Positions 15,672-24,501 of a stretch of DNA of 64,000 nt are shown here, in pieces. Every line of letters starts with the position of its first letter. Position 1 is the stretch's first letter. The position numbers and the translations under genes were made by a program. Source of the stretch: Kluyvera sp047971185 (lineage in GTDB: Bacteria; Pseudomonadota; Gammaproteobacteria; Enterobacterales; Enterobacteriaceae); the NCBI RefSeq assembly GCF_047971185.1, contig NZ_JBKDZH010000042.1:1-64000 (forward strand), written 5' to 3'. Below the pieces are notes generated by a model. It made no database searches and was not told the origin of the DNA. It saw nothing but the letters and a program-made list of their open reading frames with translations.

Positions 15672-18116
15672 TCAATGACAGGGCAGGATTAGCTGCCGTG
15701 GAAGCTGAGTGAGTGAATCGGGTAAGGTAATACGGCAACGAACGTTGCCCCATTGCACGCTGAACGTCTGTCCATCGTTCACGCCGCTGAGCCAGACATG
15801 GCCTTCTTCGCTGACCATGCCAACGTCAATGTTTCCGTCAATACTCTGCACGACTGCACCAAGCGGCGGGTATTTACCGTCGGCGGTACGAATGATGGCG
15901 TTGACGTCTTTCCCGGCGCGCGAGGCCAGTGATTTATAGCCGATAGCGCCCTCGGTCCAGGTTTCCCGCAGGGTATTTTCCGCCACGGTCACTCCGTCCG
16001 GTAAGGCGTCGAGATTGACGGCTACGGTTGTGGGTTGATAGCTGGAGAGCATCGGCACTACCGCATAGCCAAACCCATTGGTGGTATTGATGTTTCCCTG
16101 AACCGGAATGTCGGCAATACCGTCGGTGCTGACCATCAGGCGCGGTTCATTACCCATGCTGCGTCGATGGAGCGCCGCGCCGTGACCGGTGGCGGTAAGG
16201 GAGCCGTTCCAGCTGGCGCTGGCAGAGGTATAGTCGCTGGCGGCGTAGCTGCCGGAAAGCTGCAGGTCGCCCATGCTGGAAAGATGCTGATAGTTGCCGC
16301 GGAACTGAGCGCCGTTGTCGGGTTTATCGCTGGCAGCGCCAGCGGAAACGCCCCAACTGTTGCGCGCATCGGACGAGTCATACCAGGAGACGGTATGCGC
16401 GGTGTTGTCGCTGTTGCGCATGTCATAGCTTAAGCGCTGGGCGAAGCCGAAGGGCACGGACACGGAGACGTAAATCTGATTGTCGTTATCGCTCTCTTCA
16501 TAGTGCGTGGTGCTGAACGTGGTGGTGAGCGAAATGTTTTTCCAGCGACCGGCATCGAAGTTAAAACCGGCGGTGATGCTGGCCGAGGTTGAGGCGTCGC
16601 CGTCCCACCACATCTGGCGCAGCGCGCTAACGTACAGGTTCATGTTCAGCGGCGTAATCGGCTGGCTGGCGGAGATGCTGATAGTCTGCTTTTCGTCCTG
16701 AGTATCGCTCTCGTTAAGCTGATGGTCGATAAAATTGGCATAGCTGTGGAACGTACGCTCTGAAAAGCGATAGGCGGCGAGGGACACCTGGCTATCGGTG
16801 GCGTCAAAGCGTTTGCTGTAGTTCAGCCGATAGCTGGAGCCTTTGTCTTCCTCTCCGTTATCAAAATGGCTGACGGCGTGGGTTATATCAAACGACAGAG
16901 CGCCCAGCCACAGCATGTTTTGCCCGACGCCGAGCGCCGCGGAGCGGTAATCATTACCAGCGGCGAGCAGCCCGCCGTAAAGCGAGGTGTTGGACAGCAT
17001 GCCCCAGGAGGCTTCGCTGCTGATAAAGGTGTCATTAACGACGCTGTGCGACAGGTCGGGACGCATGCGGCCCGACGTCACTTTGTAGCGCACCTGCCCC
17101 TGACGGGTTAAGAACGGCGTTGAGGCGGCGGACACCTGGAAGGTGTTAACCCGGCCATCTTCTTCTGCCACCTCAATGTCCAGCGTGCCTTGCACCGACT
17201 GGTTGAGGTCGTTAATCATAAAGGGGCCCGGCGCGACTTTGGTCTGGTAGATAACCCTGCCCTGATGCTTCACTGTCACCGTGGCGTTGGTTTGCGCGAC
17301 GCCGCCGATCTGCGGGGCATAGCCGCGCAGCTCCCAGGGCAGCATGCGATCGTCGCTAATCAACGAGGCGCCGGTATAGGAAAAACCGTCAAAAATATCC
17401 GAGCTGAAGTCGGTTTCGCCAAGCGTTAGCTTTGCGCCGAGCGCGCTCAGCGGGCGAAACAGATAGGTGCGCGAAATGTTGTGCGCGCTTTCGCTATCGT
17501 CTTCGCTACGGGTCTGGCTCAACTGATAGTCGCTGCGTAAACGCCATGCGCCAAGGTTTAAGCCGCTGGTGCCGTAGGCGTTCAGGTTTTCGCTATGACC
17601 GCCGTCGTTGGGGCGATAGGTGCTGGCAAACAGGTTGTAGTCCAGCAGGAACCCCGCCACGCCGTCGTTCCACGTTGCGGGCGGCATCCAGCCGTTGGCT
17701 TTCCAGGCGATCCACGCCTGGGGAATGGCGATATTCAACTGCTGTTGCGCCATATCCAGCGTAAAGGTGACTTCCGGATGGGCGCGAAAGCTAACGCAAC
17801 CCTTTTCAACCGGTAGCGTGCGGTAAAACTCTTCTTTTAACCCCAGACTTTCTGCAAGATCGATGGGGATGCAGGGGAGAACGTTCTCACCCTGTTTTTT
17901 CCAGGTAATTAAACGGCCCGATGACATCTGATTTTTATTCACGGTGACCGTAACGAAATAATCACCCGGCAATACGGAGGGTTTGTCTTTAAGCAGGGAT
18001 ATATCAACGCTATCGCGCATGGATTGATCCAGCACGTTAAGGTTAAATTCGGTTGCGTTGGCGGAGAAAATAAATAGCAGACCGCATCCTGAAGCAGTCA
18101 TTTTATCAATATTCAC
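15672..18116 (-). CDS. Outer-membrane fimbrial usher
   Basis: The usher is the outer-membrane pore and assembly platform for the pilus. The 814-residue length fits the family. A signal peptide is followed by the chaperone-docking N-terminal domain (FNLNVLDQSMRDSVDISLL, PGDYFVTVTVN). A long beta-barrel follows with the plug-linked segments GYAPQIGGVAQTNATV and GPFMINDLN, and C-terminal domains end in RQLILPCH. The reading frame is intact. It lies 56 bases after the major pilin gene, with the chaperone gene following it, an order that differs from the usual chaperone-before-usher layout. Confidence 0.93.
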   Translation of the reverse strand: MNIDKMTASGCGLLFIFSANATEFNLNVLDQSMRDSVDISLLKDKPSVLPGDYFVTVTVNKNQMSSGRLITWKKQGENVLPCIPIDLAESLGLKEEFYRTLPVEKGCVSFRAHPEVTFTLDMAQQQLNIAIPQAWIAWKANGWMPPATWNDGVAGFLLDYNLFASTYRPNDGGHSENLNAYGTSGLNLGAWRLRSDYQLSQTRSEDDSESAHNISRTYLFRPLSALGAKLTLGETDFSSDIFDGFSYTGASLISDDRMLPWELRGYAPQIGGVAQTNATVTVKHQGRVIYQTKVAPGPFMINDLNQSVQGTLDIEVAEEDGRVNTFQVSAASTPFLTRQGQVRYKVTSGRMRPDLSHSVVNDTFISSEASWGMLSNTSLYGGLLAAGNDYRSAALGVGQNMLWLGALSFDITHAVSHFDNGEEDKGSSYRLNYSKRFDATDSQVSLAAYRFSERTFHSYANFIDHQLNESDTQDEKQTISISASQPITPLNMNLYVSALRQMWWDGDASTSASITAGFNFDAGRWKNISLTTTFSTTHYEESDNDNQIYVSVSVPFGFAQRLSYDMRNSDNTAHTVSWYDSSDARNSWGVSAGAASDKPDNGAQFRGNYQHLSSMGDLQLSGSYAASDYTSASASWNGSLTATGHGAALHRRSMGNEPRLMVSTDGIADIPVQGNINTTNGFGYAVVPMLSSYQPTTVAVNLDALPDGVTVAENTLRETWTEGAIGYKSLASRAGKDVNAIIRTADGKYPPLGAVVQSIDGNIDVGMVSEEGHVWLSGVNDGQTFSVQWGNVRCRITLPDSLTQLPRQLILPCH

Positions 18117-18172
18117 GGCATCCCTACCTAATATTTATAATAAGAGGTGGCCTACCAGGCCACCTTGTGCGC

Positions 18173-18745
18173 TTATTTGTAGCTCAATACATAAGTCGCG
18201 TTTGAACTGACTGCGCCCGGAGTCGCTGGGTTAGCGCCGGTGGCGTCAACCAGCTCCATATAGGCCTGGAACGGCAGCGTTTGTTCTGAAGATGCCTGCA
18301 CCAGTGTGATCTCTTTCGCCGTGCCGAGGGTGATATTCTGCCCATCGGCATCCAGCAGGCGAACGCCTACGCCGGTTGCGCCGCCGGTCATGGTGTTGGA
18401 AAGCAGGTCTTCGCCTTCGGTGGTCACTGCGGAGCTGGTGAAGGTCACGTCTACTTTTGTGATCGGCGACCCTTGGCCGTTATCAGAGCTTGGCAGATCG
18501 CAATCAACCAGATGAATGCTGGAGTCCACGGCATCAGAATGCCCCTTGGTGTTGATATAGGTCGCCGGGACTTCGCCCAGGTCAACCTGCTTATCAACGT
18601 CTTCCGCTTTGATGGCGCAAGGCGCGCTGATGACATCGCCGGTAAATGTGATCTTGCCGGAGCCGCCGTCAACGTCAGCGAATGCAACGCTTGAGGTTAA
18701 TGCGGTCGCTACCATGGCAAACAGCACTGTTTTTCCCATTTTCAT
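18173..18745 (-). CDS. Major fimbrial subunit
   Basis: The 190-residue product has a signal peptide ending at SSVAFA, a mature N-terminus GGSGKITFTGDV that fits a donor strand, one cysteine pair (SAPCAI and LVDCDL) and the terminal beta-zipper ATYVLSYK with a penultimate-region tyrosine. These are standard for type 1-like pilins. It is the first gene of the operon, so expression should be highest here. An AAGGA site precedes the chosen ATG at 18,745; a second ATG two codons later is possible. No invertible switch or fim-type recombinase gene was seen nearby. Confidence 0.9.
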   Translation of the reverse strand: MKMGKTVLFAMVATALTSSVAFADVDGGSGKITFTGDVISAPCAIKAEDVDKQVDLGEVPATYINTKGHSDAVDSSIHLVDCDLPSSDNGQGSPITKVDVTFTSSAVTTEGEDLLSNTMTGGATGVGVRLLDADGQNITLGTAKEITLVQASSEQTLPFQAYMELVDATGANPATPGAVSSNATYVLSYK

Positions 18746-19086
18746 ATTTAAGGTCCTTCATTTGATTTGTAGTATTACTGGTTTAAGATATTTATTTTTC
18801 GCGCTCTCTTGCTTAGAAATAGAAAGAGGTGCAAAGTAACAATAGATTTTTCAGCGTCCCTTTATCGCTATTACTACAACAACTAATGGTAATATTGTTT
18901 GTTCATAGCCGAACAATAAACGATTTAGAGGTTCTTAGGATGGTAATAGGACGAAAATAAGAATAAATTTATATTTCCAACGCTTATTCTAGAACGCTGA
19001 ATATATATATTTAAGATTTCATTATCAGACGTGCCCAGGCGCATTAAAGGATGCACCTGGGTTAGTTTTATTTAAATATCAAGAAA
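18746..19086. other. AT-rich intergenic region upstream of the fimbrial operon
   Basis: These 341 bases hold no gene that I can support. They are much richer in A and T than the neighbours, as is common for fimbrial promoters silenced by H-NS. A hairpin with arms CCCAGGCGC (19,034-19,042) and GCACCTGGG (19,053-19,061), one mismatch, is followed on the plus strand by TTAGTTTTATTT. It probably marks the end of the zupT transcript or a boundary element. No clear operator or promoter could be fixed. Confidence 0.5.
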
Positions 19087-19860
19087 TTATCCGATCCCCA
19101 TCGATTGCAGCACCACCAGGCTCATGCCCATCACCGACATTCCGCACAGCACGCCGTAGCTCGGATTATTGTTGGGATCAATCTCTTTTGCCAACGGCAT
19201 TAGCTCATCTACGGAGAGGGCAACCATAATCCCGGCAACCGCCGCCATAATTGCCGCCATCACCACCGGTGACACCATACTGCCAAGAATCGCCCATGCC
19301 AGCACGCCGCCGAGGATTTCGGCCATGCCGGAAATACCCGCCCAGAACACCGCCTGACGCTTCGAACCGGTAGCGGCATAGACCGGCCCCGCGACCGCCA
19401 GCCCTTCCGGGATGTTGTGCAGCGCCACGGCCAGCGCGATGCCGAAGCCCAGCTCAAGATTGTTGCTGGCGGTGACAAAGGTCGCGATCCCTTCCGGGAA
19501 GTTGTGCAGGCTGATACCCAACGTCAGCAGCACCGCGGTGCGGCGAATATTACGCGGCAGCGGCGGGGTACTCTTTTGCACCAGATCCTGCGGATGGGCG
19601 TGCGGCAGGACGCGATCGAGGGCGAAGTAGCCCAGCAGGCCGAAGACGAACATGCCGTAGCCCAGCACCGGTGACATGCCCGGCGCATCCAGCGCCGCGG
19701 GCAGCATCTCCATCAGGGAGATCAGCAGCATAATTCCGGCGGCAAAACCGAGTGAAAACGCCAGCACGCGGTTAGACGGTTTCTGGCCAATTACCCCCAG
19801 GAAGGCGCCGATAAACGTCGCCGCCCCGGCCAATAATGTCAGAATCAGCGGTACCGACAT
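19087..19860 (-). CDS. zupT: Zinc/divalent metal transporter ZupT
   Basis: ZupT is a ZIP-family inner-membrane importer of zinc that also carries iron, manganese and cobalt. The 257-residue protein has about eight membrane segments. The two metal-site helices read HNFPEGIATF and HNIPEGLAVA, the bacterial ZIP signature. A charged loop with HAHPQ lies between. The start at 19,860 has AAGGAG upstream. A near-perfect Fur-type palindrome overlaps the probable -10 region just ahead of the gene, which suggests control by iron. Confidence 0.96.
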   Translation of the reverse strand: MSVPLILTLLAGAATFIGAFLGVIGQKPSNRVLAFSLGFAAGIMLLISLMEMLPAALDAPGMSPVLGYGMFVFGLLGYFALDRVLPHAHPQDLVQKSTPPLPRNIRRTAVLLTLGISLHNFPEGIATFVTASNNLELGFGIALAVALHNIPEGLAVAGPVYAATGSKRQAVFWAGISGMAEILGGVLAWAILGSMVSPVVMAAIMAAVAGIMVALSVDELMPLAKEIDPNNNPSYGVLCGMSVMGMSLVVLQSMGIG

Positions 19861-19873
19861 GGTTTACTCCTTA

Positions 19874-19888
19874 TGATAATGATTATCA
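19874..19888 (-). promoter_or_regulatory. Fur-type 7-1-7 box ahead of zupT
   Basis: TGATAAT-G-ATTATCA is a perfect 7-1-7 inverted repeat and matches the Fur core consensus exactly. It lies 14 bases upstream of the zupT start codon and overlaps a GATAAT hexamer that could be the -10 element on the minus strand. Binding there would block zupT transcription when iron is plentiful. Zur or MntR binding is less likely from the sequence. Confidence 0.75.
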
Positions 19889-20055
19889 TTCATGATATTG
19901 AAAATCGTTTTCCCTTGCGAGAGCTGAACGCGTTCTTTACGTCATCCTTACATTCAAATTTTCTGAAGATCATCATCACGCTTATCTGAGTTTATCCTCA
20001 CTGAAAACGGGTTAATGTGGCGTTATCAAATTAAAGCCTCTGAAAGGATAACACC

Positions 20056-20844
20056 ATGTCTCGTAGCCGAATGCCAGCACTGTTTTTAGGTCACGGTAGC
20101 CCCATGAACGTACTGGAAGATAACCTCTATACCCGTACCTGGCAGCACCTGGGCGAAACGCTGCCGCGCCCGAAAGCGATCGTCGTGGTCTCCGCGCACT
20201 GGTTTACCCGCGGCACGGGCGTGACGGCGATGGAAACGCCGAAGACGATCCATGACTTTGGCGGCTTCCCGCAGGCGCTGTACGATACCCACTATCCGGC
20301 GCCGGGATCGCCCGCGCTGGCGCAGCAGCTGGTTGAACTGCTGGCTCCGGTACCGGTGACGCTGGATAAAGAAGCCTGGGGCTTTGACCACGGATCGTGG
20401 GGCGTGCTGATTAAGATGTACCCGAATGCGGATATCCCGATGGTGCAACTGAGCATCGACAGCACTAAACCAGCGGCGTGGCATTTTGAGATGGGCCGTA
20501 AGCTGGCCAGCCTGCGTGATGAAGGCATTATGCTGGTGGCGAGCGGCAACGTGGTGCACAACCTGCGCACCGCGAAATGGCACGGTGATTCCGCGCCGTA
20601 CCCGTGGGCCAGCTCGTTTAACGACTATGTGAAGGCGAATCTGGCGTGGCAAGGGCCGACGGAACAGCATCCGCTGGTGAACTACCTGTCACATGAGGGC
20701 GGGGCGCTGTCTAACCCGACGGCGGATCACTTCCTGCCGCTGCTGTACGTGCTGGGGGCGTGGGATGGCGTAGAGCCCATCACGATCCCGGTCGACGGCA
20801 TCGAAATGGGCTCATTGAGCATGCTATCAGTGCAGATTGGCTGA
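20056..20844 (+). CDS. ygiD: 4,5-DOPA extradiol dioxygenase family protein
   Basis: This is a class III extradiol ring-cleavage dioxygenase (LigB type). E. coli YgiD cleaves L-DOPA at the 4,5 position in vitro; the natural substrate is uncertain. The 262-residue protein shows the metal-binding histidines in LFLGHGSPMN, VVSAHWFTRG and the conserved DHGSWGVL and GNVVHNLR segments. It is divergent from zupT and converges on ygiC with three bases between stop codons, the same arrangement as in E. coli. Confidence 0.93.
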   Translation: MSRSRMPALFLGHGSPMNVLEDNLYTRTWQHLGETLPRPKAIVVVSAHWFTRGTGVTAMETPKTIHDFGGFPQALYDTHYPAPGSPALAQQLVELLAPVPVTLDKEAWGFDHGSWGVLIKMYPNADIPMVQLSIDSTKPAAWHFEMGRKLASLRDEGIMLVASGNVVHNLRTAKWHGDSAPYPWASSFNDYVKANLAWQGPTEQHPLVNYLSHEGGALSNPTADHFLPLLYVLGAWDGVEPITIPVDGIEMGSLSMLSVQIG

Positions 20845-20847
20845 CGG

Positions 20848-22008
20848 TTACTCGATGAAAATGTGCGGATAGAAGCGCGAGAGATCCTGCGTGATCAGCG
20901 CTCTGTCCTCACGAATACCGATCCCGGCTGGCTGATCGTTAATCAGCCAGCTGCCGATCAGCATATAGCTGTCGCCAAACTTCGGCAGCGGATGGAACTG
21001 CTGGACGATCATCCCCTCCTCGCCGTACGGGCCTTCCACCTGCTCGATGGTTTTACCGTTTTCGATAATCGAAATGTTGGCGCCTTCGCGGGAGAAGATC
21101 GGTTTCACCACAAATTTGTCCATCTGCGGATGGTCGTCTTCGGCGAAGTAGGCCGGCAGCAGGTTCGGGTGATCCGGGAACATCTCCCACAGCAGCGGCA
21201 GCAGCGCTTTATTGGAGATGATGCTCTTCCACGCCGGCTCCAGCCAGCGCACGCCGGCGTCTTCCAGCTTGGTGGAGAACATCTCGCGCAGCATATACTC
21301 CCACGGATAGAGCTTGAACAGATTGCCGATTACCTGATCCTGCAAATCGGTAAACTGACCCTTCTCGCCCAGGCCGATATCCTCGATATAGAGGAATTCG
21401 GTTGCGACACCGGCTTCCGCCGCGCAGTCCTGCAAATACTGCACCGTACCGCGATCTTCCACGGTATCGCGGCAGCAGGTCATGTGCAGCAGCTGGAATC
21501 CGTGCTGTTCGCGCAGCTCGTTAAAGCGGTCGATCAGTTTTTCCTGCAGGCTGTTGAACTGGTCGCTACCTGCTGGCAGATTGCCGGCGTTCAGCTGATC
21601 TTCCAGCCAGATCCATTGGAAAAATGCCGCTTCATACAGCGAGGTTGGCGTGTCAGCGTTATTCTCCAGCAGCTTCGGCTCGCCTTTGCCATCCCACGCC
21701 AGGTCCAGGCGCGAGTAGAGCGACGGCTGGTTGGTCTGCCATGACTGGCGGACAAAGCCCCAGGTGTGCTTCGGAATGCGGAATTTGGCCATCAGCTCGT
21801 CGCTGGCGATGACGCGCTCGACCACCTTCAGGCACATCTGGTGAATCTCGGCGGTGACCTCTTCTAGTTTTTCCACCTGCGCGAGGGTGAGCTTGTAGTA
21901 CGCTTCCTCGCTCCAGTACGGCTCGCCGTACATGGTGTGGAAGTTAAAACCGTATTCGGTCGCCTTTTCACGCCAGTCCGGGCGCTCAACGATACTGATT
22001 CTTTCCAT
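20848..22008 (-). CDS. ygiC: ATP-grasp protein, glutathionylspermidine synthase-like
   Basis: The 386-residue protein belongs to the glutathionylspermidine synthase C-terminal (ATP-grasp) family. Such enzymes form amide bonds using ATP, but YgiC itself has no confirmed substrate. Conserved features are RPDWREKATEYGFNFHT at the start, WGFVRQSWQ, LLENNADTPTSLYE with the metal-binding acidic residues, FVVKPIFSREG and GSWLINDQPAGIGIRED. It is five bases after ygiB and lies in the tolC-ygiB-ygiC cluster, implying a role linked to the envelope. Confidence 0.93.
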   Translation of the reverse strand: MERISIVERPDWREKATEYGFNFHTMYGEPYWSEEAYYKLTLAQVEKLEEVTAEIHQMCLKVVERVIASDELMAKFRIPKHTWGFVRQSWQTNQPSLYSRLDLAWDGKGEPKLLENNADTPTSLYEAAFFQWIWLEDQLNAGNLPAGSDQFNSLQEKLIDRFNELREQHGFQLLHMTCCRDTVEDRGTVQYLQDCAAEAGVATEFLYIEDIGLGEKGQFTDLQDQVIGNLFKLYPWEYMLREMFSTKLEDAGVRWLEPAWKSIISNKALLPLLWEMFPDHPNLLPAYFAEDDHPQMDKFVVKPIFSREGANISIIENGKTIEQVEGPYGEEGMIVQQFHPLPKFGDSYMLIGSWLINDQPAGIGIREDRALITQDLSRFYPHIFIE

Positions 22009-22013
22009 GATAA

Positions 22014-22691
22014 TCAGCCGCCCATTGAACGGCTGGTGGTGCCGCTGTTGCTACGCTGCATGGTGGACTGTTTCGCTACCGACTCACCGAAGCCGCCGCG
22101 CGTCACGGTGCTGGTGGTCGCCGGTTTTGGCGCCATCGCCGTTTTTGGCACGTTCATCGAACGGCCCGGCTGGGCGGCACCGTAGTTTTTACCGCTGGCA
22201 TCGGTGTATTTACCGTAGGCCGGGCTGGACGGGTTCTTCGAGGTGAAGACCGGCTGCTGCTGGTAGCCGCCCATGCCGCCGCTCATCATACGGCCCATCA
22301 TGTAGCCCGCCATCAGCGGCATCCAGAAGCTGCCGCTGCTTTGCGCCTGCGCCTGGTTTTCACCGCTCGGTGCCATGCCCGCCTGCGCCGGTGCCTGCAG
22401 GCACTGGCCTTCACCGAATTCCGCTACGCAGTCTTCACGGCTGGCGTATTTTGGCGCGGTGCGCTCGGCTTCTTTCAACGCGTTGTTGAACGTTGTTGTA
22501 CACTCTGCGCTTTTGCCCGGGTTGGCCGCGGAGCAGTCGTCGGCGTTCTGATACAGCGTGACGGTTTCGTCGGTTTTCTCGCAGCCCGCAAGCATAAAGA
22601 CGGCGGTAACGGCCAGAGCAACCGGTGTTAAGTGACGCGCGCCCCAGCTTTTACGGAAAGCGGCGTGTTGAATGTTGTTTGTCCGTTTCAT
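22014..22691 (-). CDS. ygiB: DUF1190 lipoprotein-like protein YgiB
   Basis: The function is unknown. The ATG at 22,691 gives MKRTNNIQHAAFRKSWGARH and 225 residues, near the E. coli length of 223. A hydrophobic stretch ends in the lipobox-like VFMLAGC. A cysteine-containing core follows (DDCSAANPGKSAECTTTF), then a glycine- and glutamine-rich middle (YMMGRMMSGGMGGYQQQ) and a serine-rich tail ending in RSMGG. It sits between tolC and ygiC and is likely part of their transcript when the tolC terminator is read through. Its own promoter could lie in 22,692-22,814. Confidence 0.92.
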   Translation of the reverse strand: MKRTNNIQHAAFRKSWGARHLTPVALAVTAVFMLAGCEKTDETVTLYQNADDCSAANPGKSAECTTTFNNALKEAERTAPKYASREDCVAEFGEGQCLQAPAQAGMAPSGENQAQAQSSGSFWMPLMAGYMMGRMMSGGMGGYQQQPVFTSKNPSSPAYGKYTDASGKNYGAAQPGRSMNVPKTAMAPKPATTSTVTRGGFGESVAKQSTMQRSNSGTTSRSMGG

Positions 22692-22814
22692 TTTATTCTT
22701 CCTGGACCCAGTGGAATGGTATTGCAATAGCGCTCAGGATAGTGGATGAGTGGTCGAAAATGAAGCGAAGAAGCGGCGAAAGCGGGGGATCTTTACGTTG
22801 CCTTACGTTGGCGC

Positions 22815-22843
22815 AAAAAAAAGGTCCGCACGAAGCGGACCTT
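22815..22843 (-). terminator. tolC terminator
   Basis: On the minus strand AAGGTCCGC pairs with GCGGACCTT across TTCGT and is followed by a run of T, a strong intrinsic terminator 21 bases after the tolC stop codon. Confidence 0.92.
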
Positions 22844-22863
22844 GCTGCCAGCAAACGTCAACC

Positions 22864-24297
22864 TTAGCGGAGACGCGCTTTGCTGGTGGCCGGAGAGGTG
22901 TAGCCGTCGGCGCTGGCATCCTGCTGCGCATTTTCAGGCGCGATGGTGGCATTGGCGGTGGAAACCGGCTTGCCCAGGGTGTTGTTCAGCGCCAGCAGAT
23001 CCTGCTCGTTCAGCGTGCCCAGTGCATTTTTGATATTCAACTGGTTGATCAGATAGTTGTAACGCGCGCTGGAGAGCTGTTGCTTGGCGTTGTACAGCGT
23101 GGTGGTCGCATCCAGCACGTCAACGATGGTACGGGTACCGACGGAGTAGCCCGCTTCCATGGCGTCTAAAGAGCTCTGCGCAGAAACCACCGCCTGTTTG
23201 TAGGCGTTGATGCTGCTGATAGAGGCGTTGACGTTGTTAAAGGAAGAACGCACGGTCTGGACCACGGAGCGGTGCGCGCTTTCAAGCTGCTCGCTGGCGC
23301 CGACGAAGTTGTACTGCGCCTGTTTCACCTGCGAGTTCACCATCCCGCCCTGATACAGCGGCAGGGAGAAGCTCAGACCGACTTTGTTCTGGCCGGCGTC
23401 GTTATCATCGTATTGCGAAGAGCCGCGAGTTTTAGAGCCGCTGTAAGAGGTGTTGGAGACCCCGGTAGAGGCGGTTAAATCCAGCGTCGGCAGATGGCCG
23501 TCCTGCGCCTGGCGAATCTGCTCACGCGCCAGGTCCTGGCTCAGGCGAGCCTGCAACAGGGAAAGGTTGCGGTTTTCCGCTTCTTTCAGCAGAGAGTTCA
23601 CGCCCTGCGGCTTATCGGTTTTGAAGCTGTCGACGTTCAGGGACGCCAGCTCCGGATAGTAGTTACCGGTCACCTGACGCAGCGCTTCTACCGCGTTGTC
23701 GAGGTTGTTACGCGCGGTGACTTCGTTCGCCAGCACGGTATCGTACTGTGAACGGGCGTTCTGCACGTCGGTGATGGCAACCAGGCCCACGTTAAAGCGC
23801 TGGGTGGTTTGGTCTAACTGACGGTAAATCGCCTGTTTCTGCGCTTCGGTATAGGAGAGCGAGTCAATGGCGCTCAGCACGTTAAAGTACGCGGTGGCGG
23901 TGTTCAGGATCAGCGTCTGCTGGTCGGTCTGATAGGTCACATCCTGGATGCCCGCCGCTTTTTCTTGCAGGCTTAGCGCACGCCATTTGGACATATCGAA
24001 CAGCGATTGGGTCAACTGTAGAGAGCCACTGGTGACGTTGGAGTTCACGCCGTTATTGTCGCGGAAGCCGTTGGTGTAGGTATAATCGGCACCCAGACCT
24101 AACTGCGGTAACAGTGGGCTACGCGCTTCGTTGATCTTTTCGAATGCCGCATCACGGTCTGCTGCAGATTTACGGAGATCCGGGTTACTGGTACGTGCCT
24201 GCTGATAGACCTGTAACAGGTTCTCTGCCTGGCTCATTGTACTGAAGCCCGTCAGGCTCAGGCCAATTAAGATAGGGAGCAATTTCTTCATTTGCAT
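22864..24297 (-). CDS. tolC: Outer-membrane efflux channel TolC
   Basis: TolC is the trimeric outer-membrane duct for AcrAB and other tripartite pumps and for type I secretion. Two OEP domain repeats are visible, beginning NLLQVYQQARTSNPDLRKS and, in the second half, NRNLSLLQARLSQDLAREQI. The signal peptide is MQMKKLLPILIGLSLTGFS. Three in-frame ATGs occur (24,303, 24,297, 24,291); 24,297 is chosen because the AAGGA site is six bases before it. The mature C-terminus is shorter and more alanine/proline-rich than in E. coli. A marbox-like site lies upstream. Confidence 0.97.
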   Translation of the reverse strand: MQMKKLLPILIGLSLTGFSTMSQAENLLQVYQQARTSNPDLRKSAADRDAAFEKINEARSPLLPQLGLGADYTYTNGFRDNNGVNSNVTSGSLQLTQSLFDMSKWRALSLQEKAAGIQDVTYQTDQQTLILNTATAYFNVLSAIDSLSYTEAQKQAIYRQLDQTTQRFNVGLVAITDVQNARSQYDTVLANEVTARNNLDNAVEALRQVTGNYYPELASLNVDSFKTDKPQGVNSLLKEAENRNLSLLQARLSQDLAREQIRQAQDGHLPTLDLTASTGVSNTSYSGSKTRGSSQYDDNDAGQNKVGLSFSLPLYQGGMVNSQVKQAQYNFVGASEQLESAHRSVVQTVRSSFNNVNASISSINAYKQAVVSAQSSLDAMEAGYSVGTRTIVDVLDATTTLYNAKQQLSSARYNYLINQLNIKNALGTLNEQDLLALNNTLGKPVSTANATIAPENAQQDASADGYTSPATSKARLR

Positions 24298-24382
24298 TTG
24301 CATTCCTTGTTGTGAAGCTTAGCGCTGATCTAATTCACAGAAAAAATATTCGCCGATTGTACCAGAGTCCGCCGTGTTAAAA

Positions 24383-24401
24383 AGTTGGCGTAACGTGCCA
24401 T
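24383..24401 (-). promoter_or_regulatory. Candidate marbox (MarA/SoxS/Rob site) of tolC
   Basis: Read toward tolC the site is ATGGCACGTTACGCCAACT. It fits the marbox consensus AYnGCACnnWnnRYYAAAY with one mismatch. E. coli tolC is known to be activated by MarA, SoxS and Rob through a marbox, and this one is about 85 bases from the start codon. Confidence 0.7.
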
Positions 24402-24501
24402 CTGGCGTTAATTTGCACCAATCTACCATAGAGTTCGTGAATCCTAAGGTAAACAGAGTTTAAATCCACAATTTCAACACAATTACTGTATAGGCCAGTC
24501 C

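Noticed and set aside
18746..19086. Possible fim-type invertible promoter switch upstream of the pilin gene
   Set aside because: No pair of matching inverted repeats flanking the region and no fimB/fimE-like recombinase gene nearby.
20863..21744. Open frame of 293 codons on the plus strand opposite ygiC
   Set aside because: Antisense to a conserved gene, with no ribosome-binding site of note and no motif.
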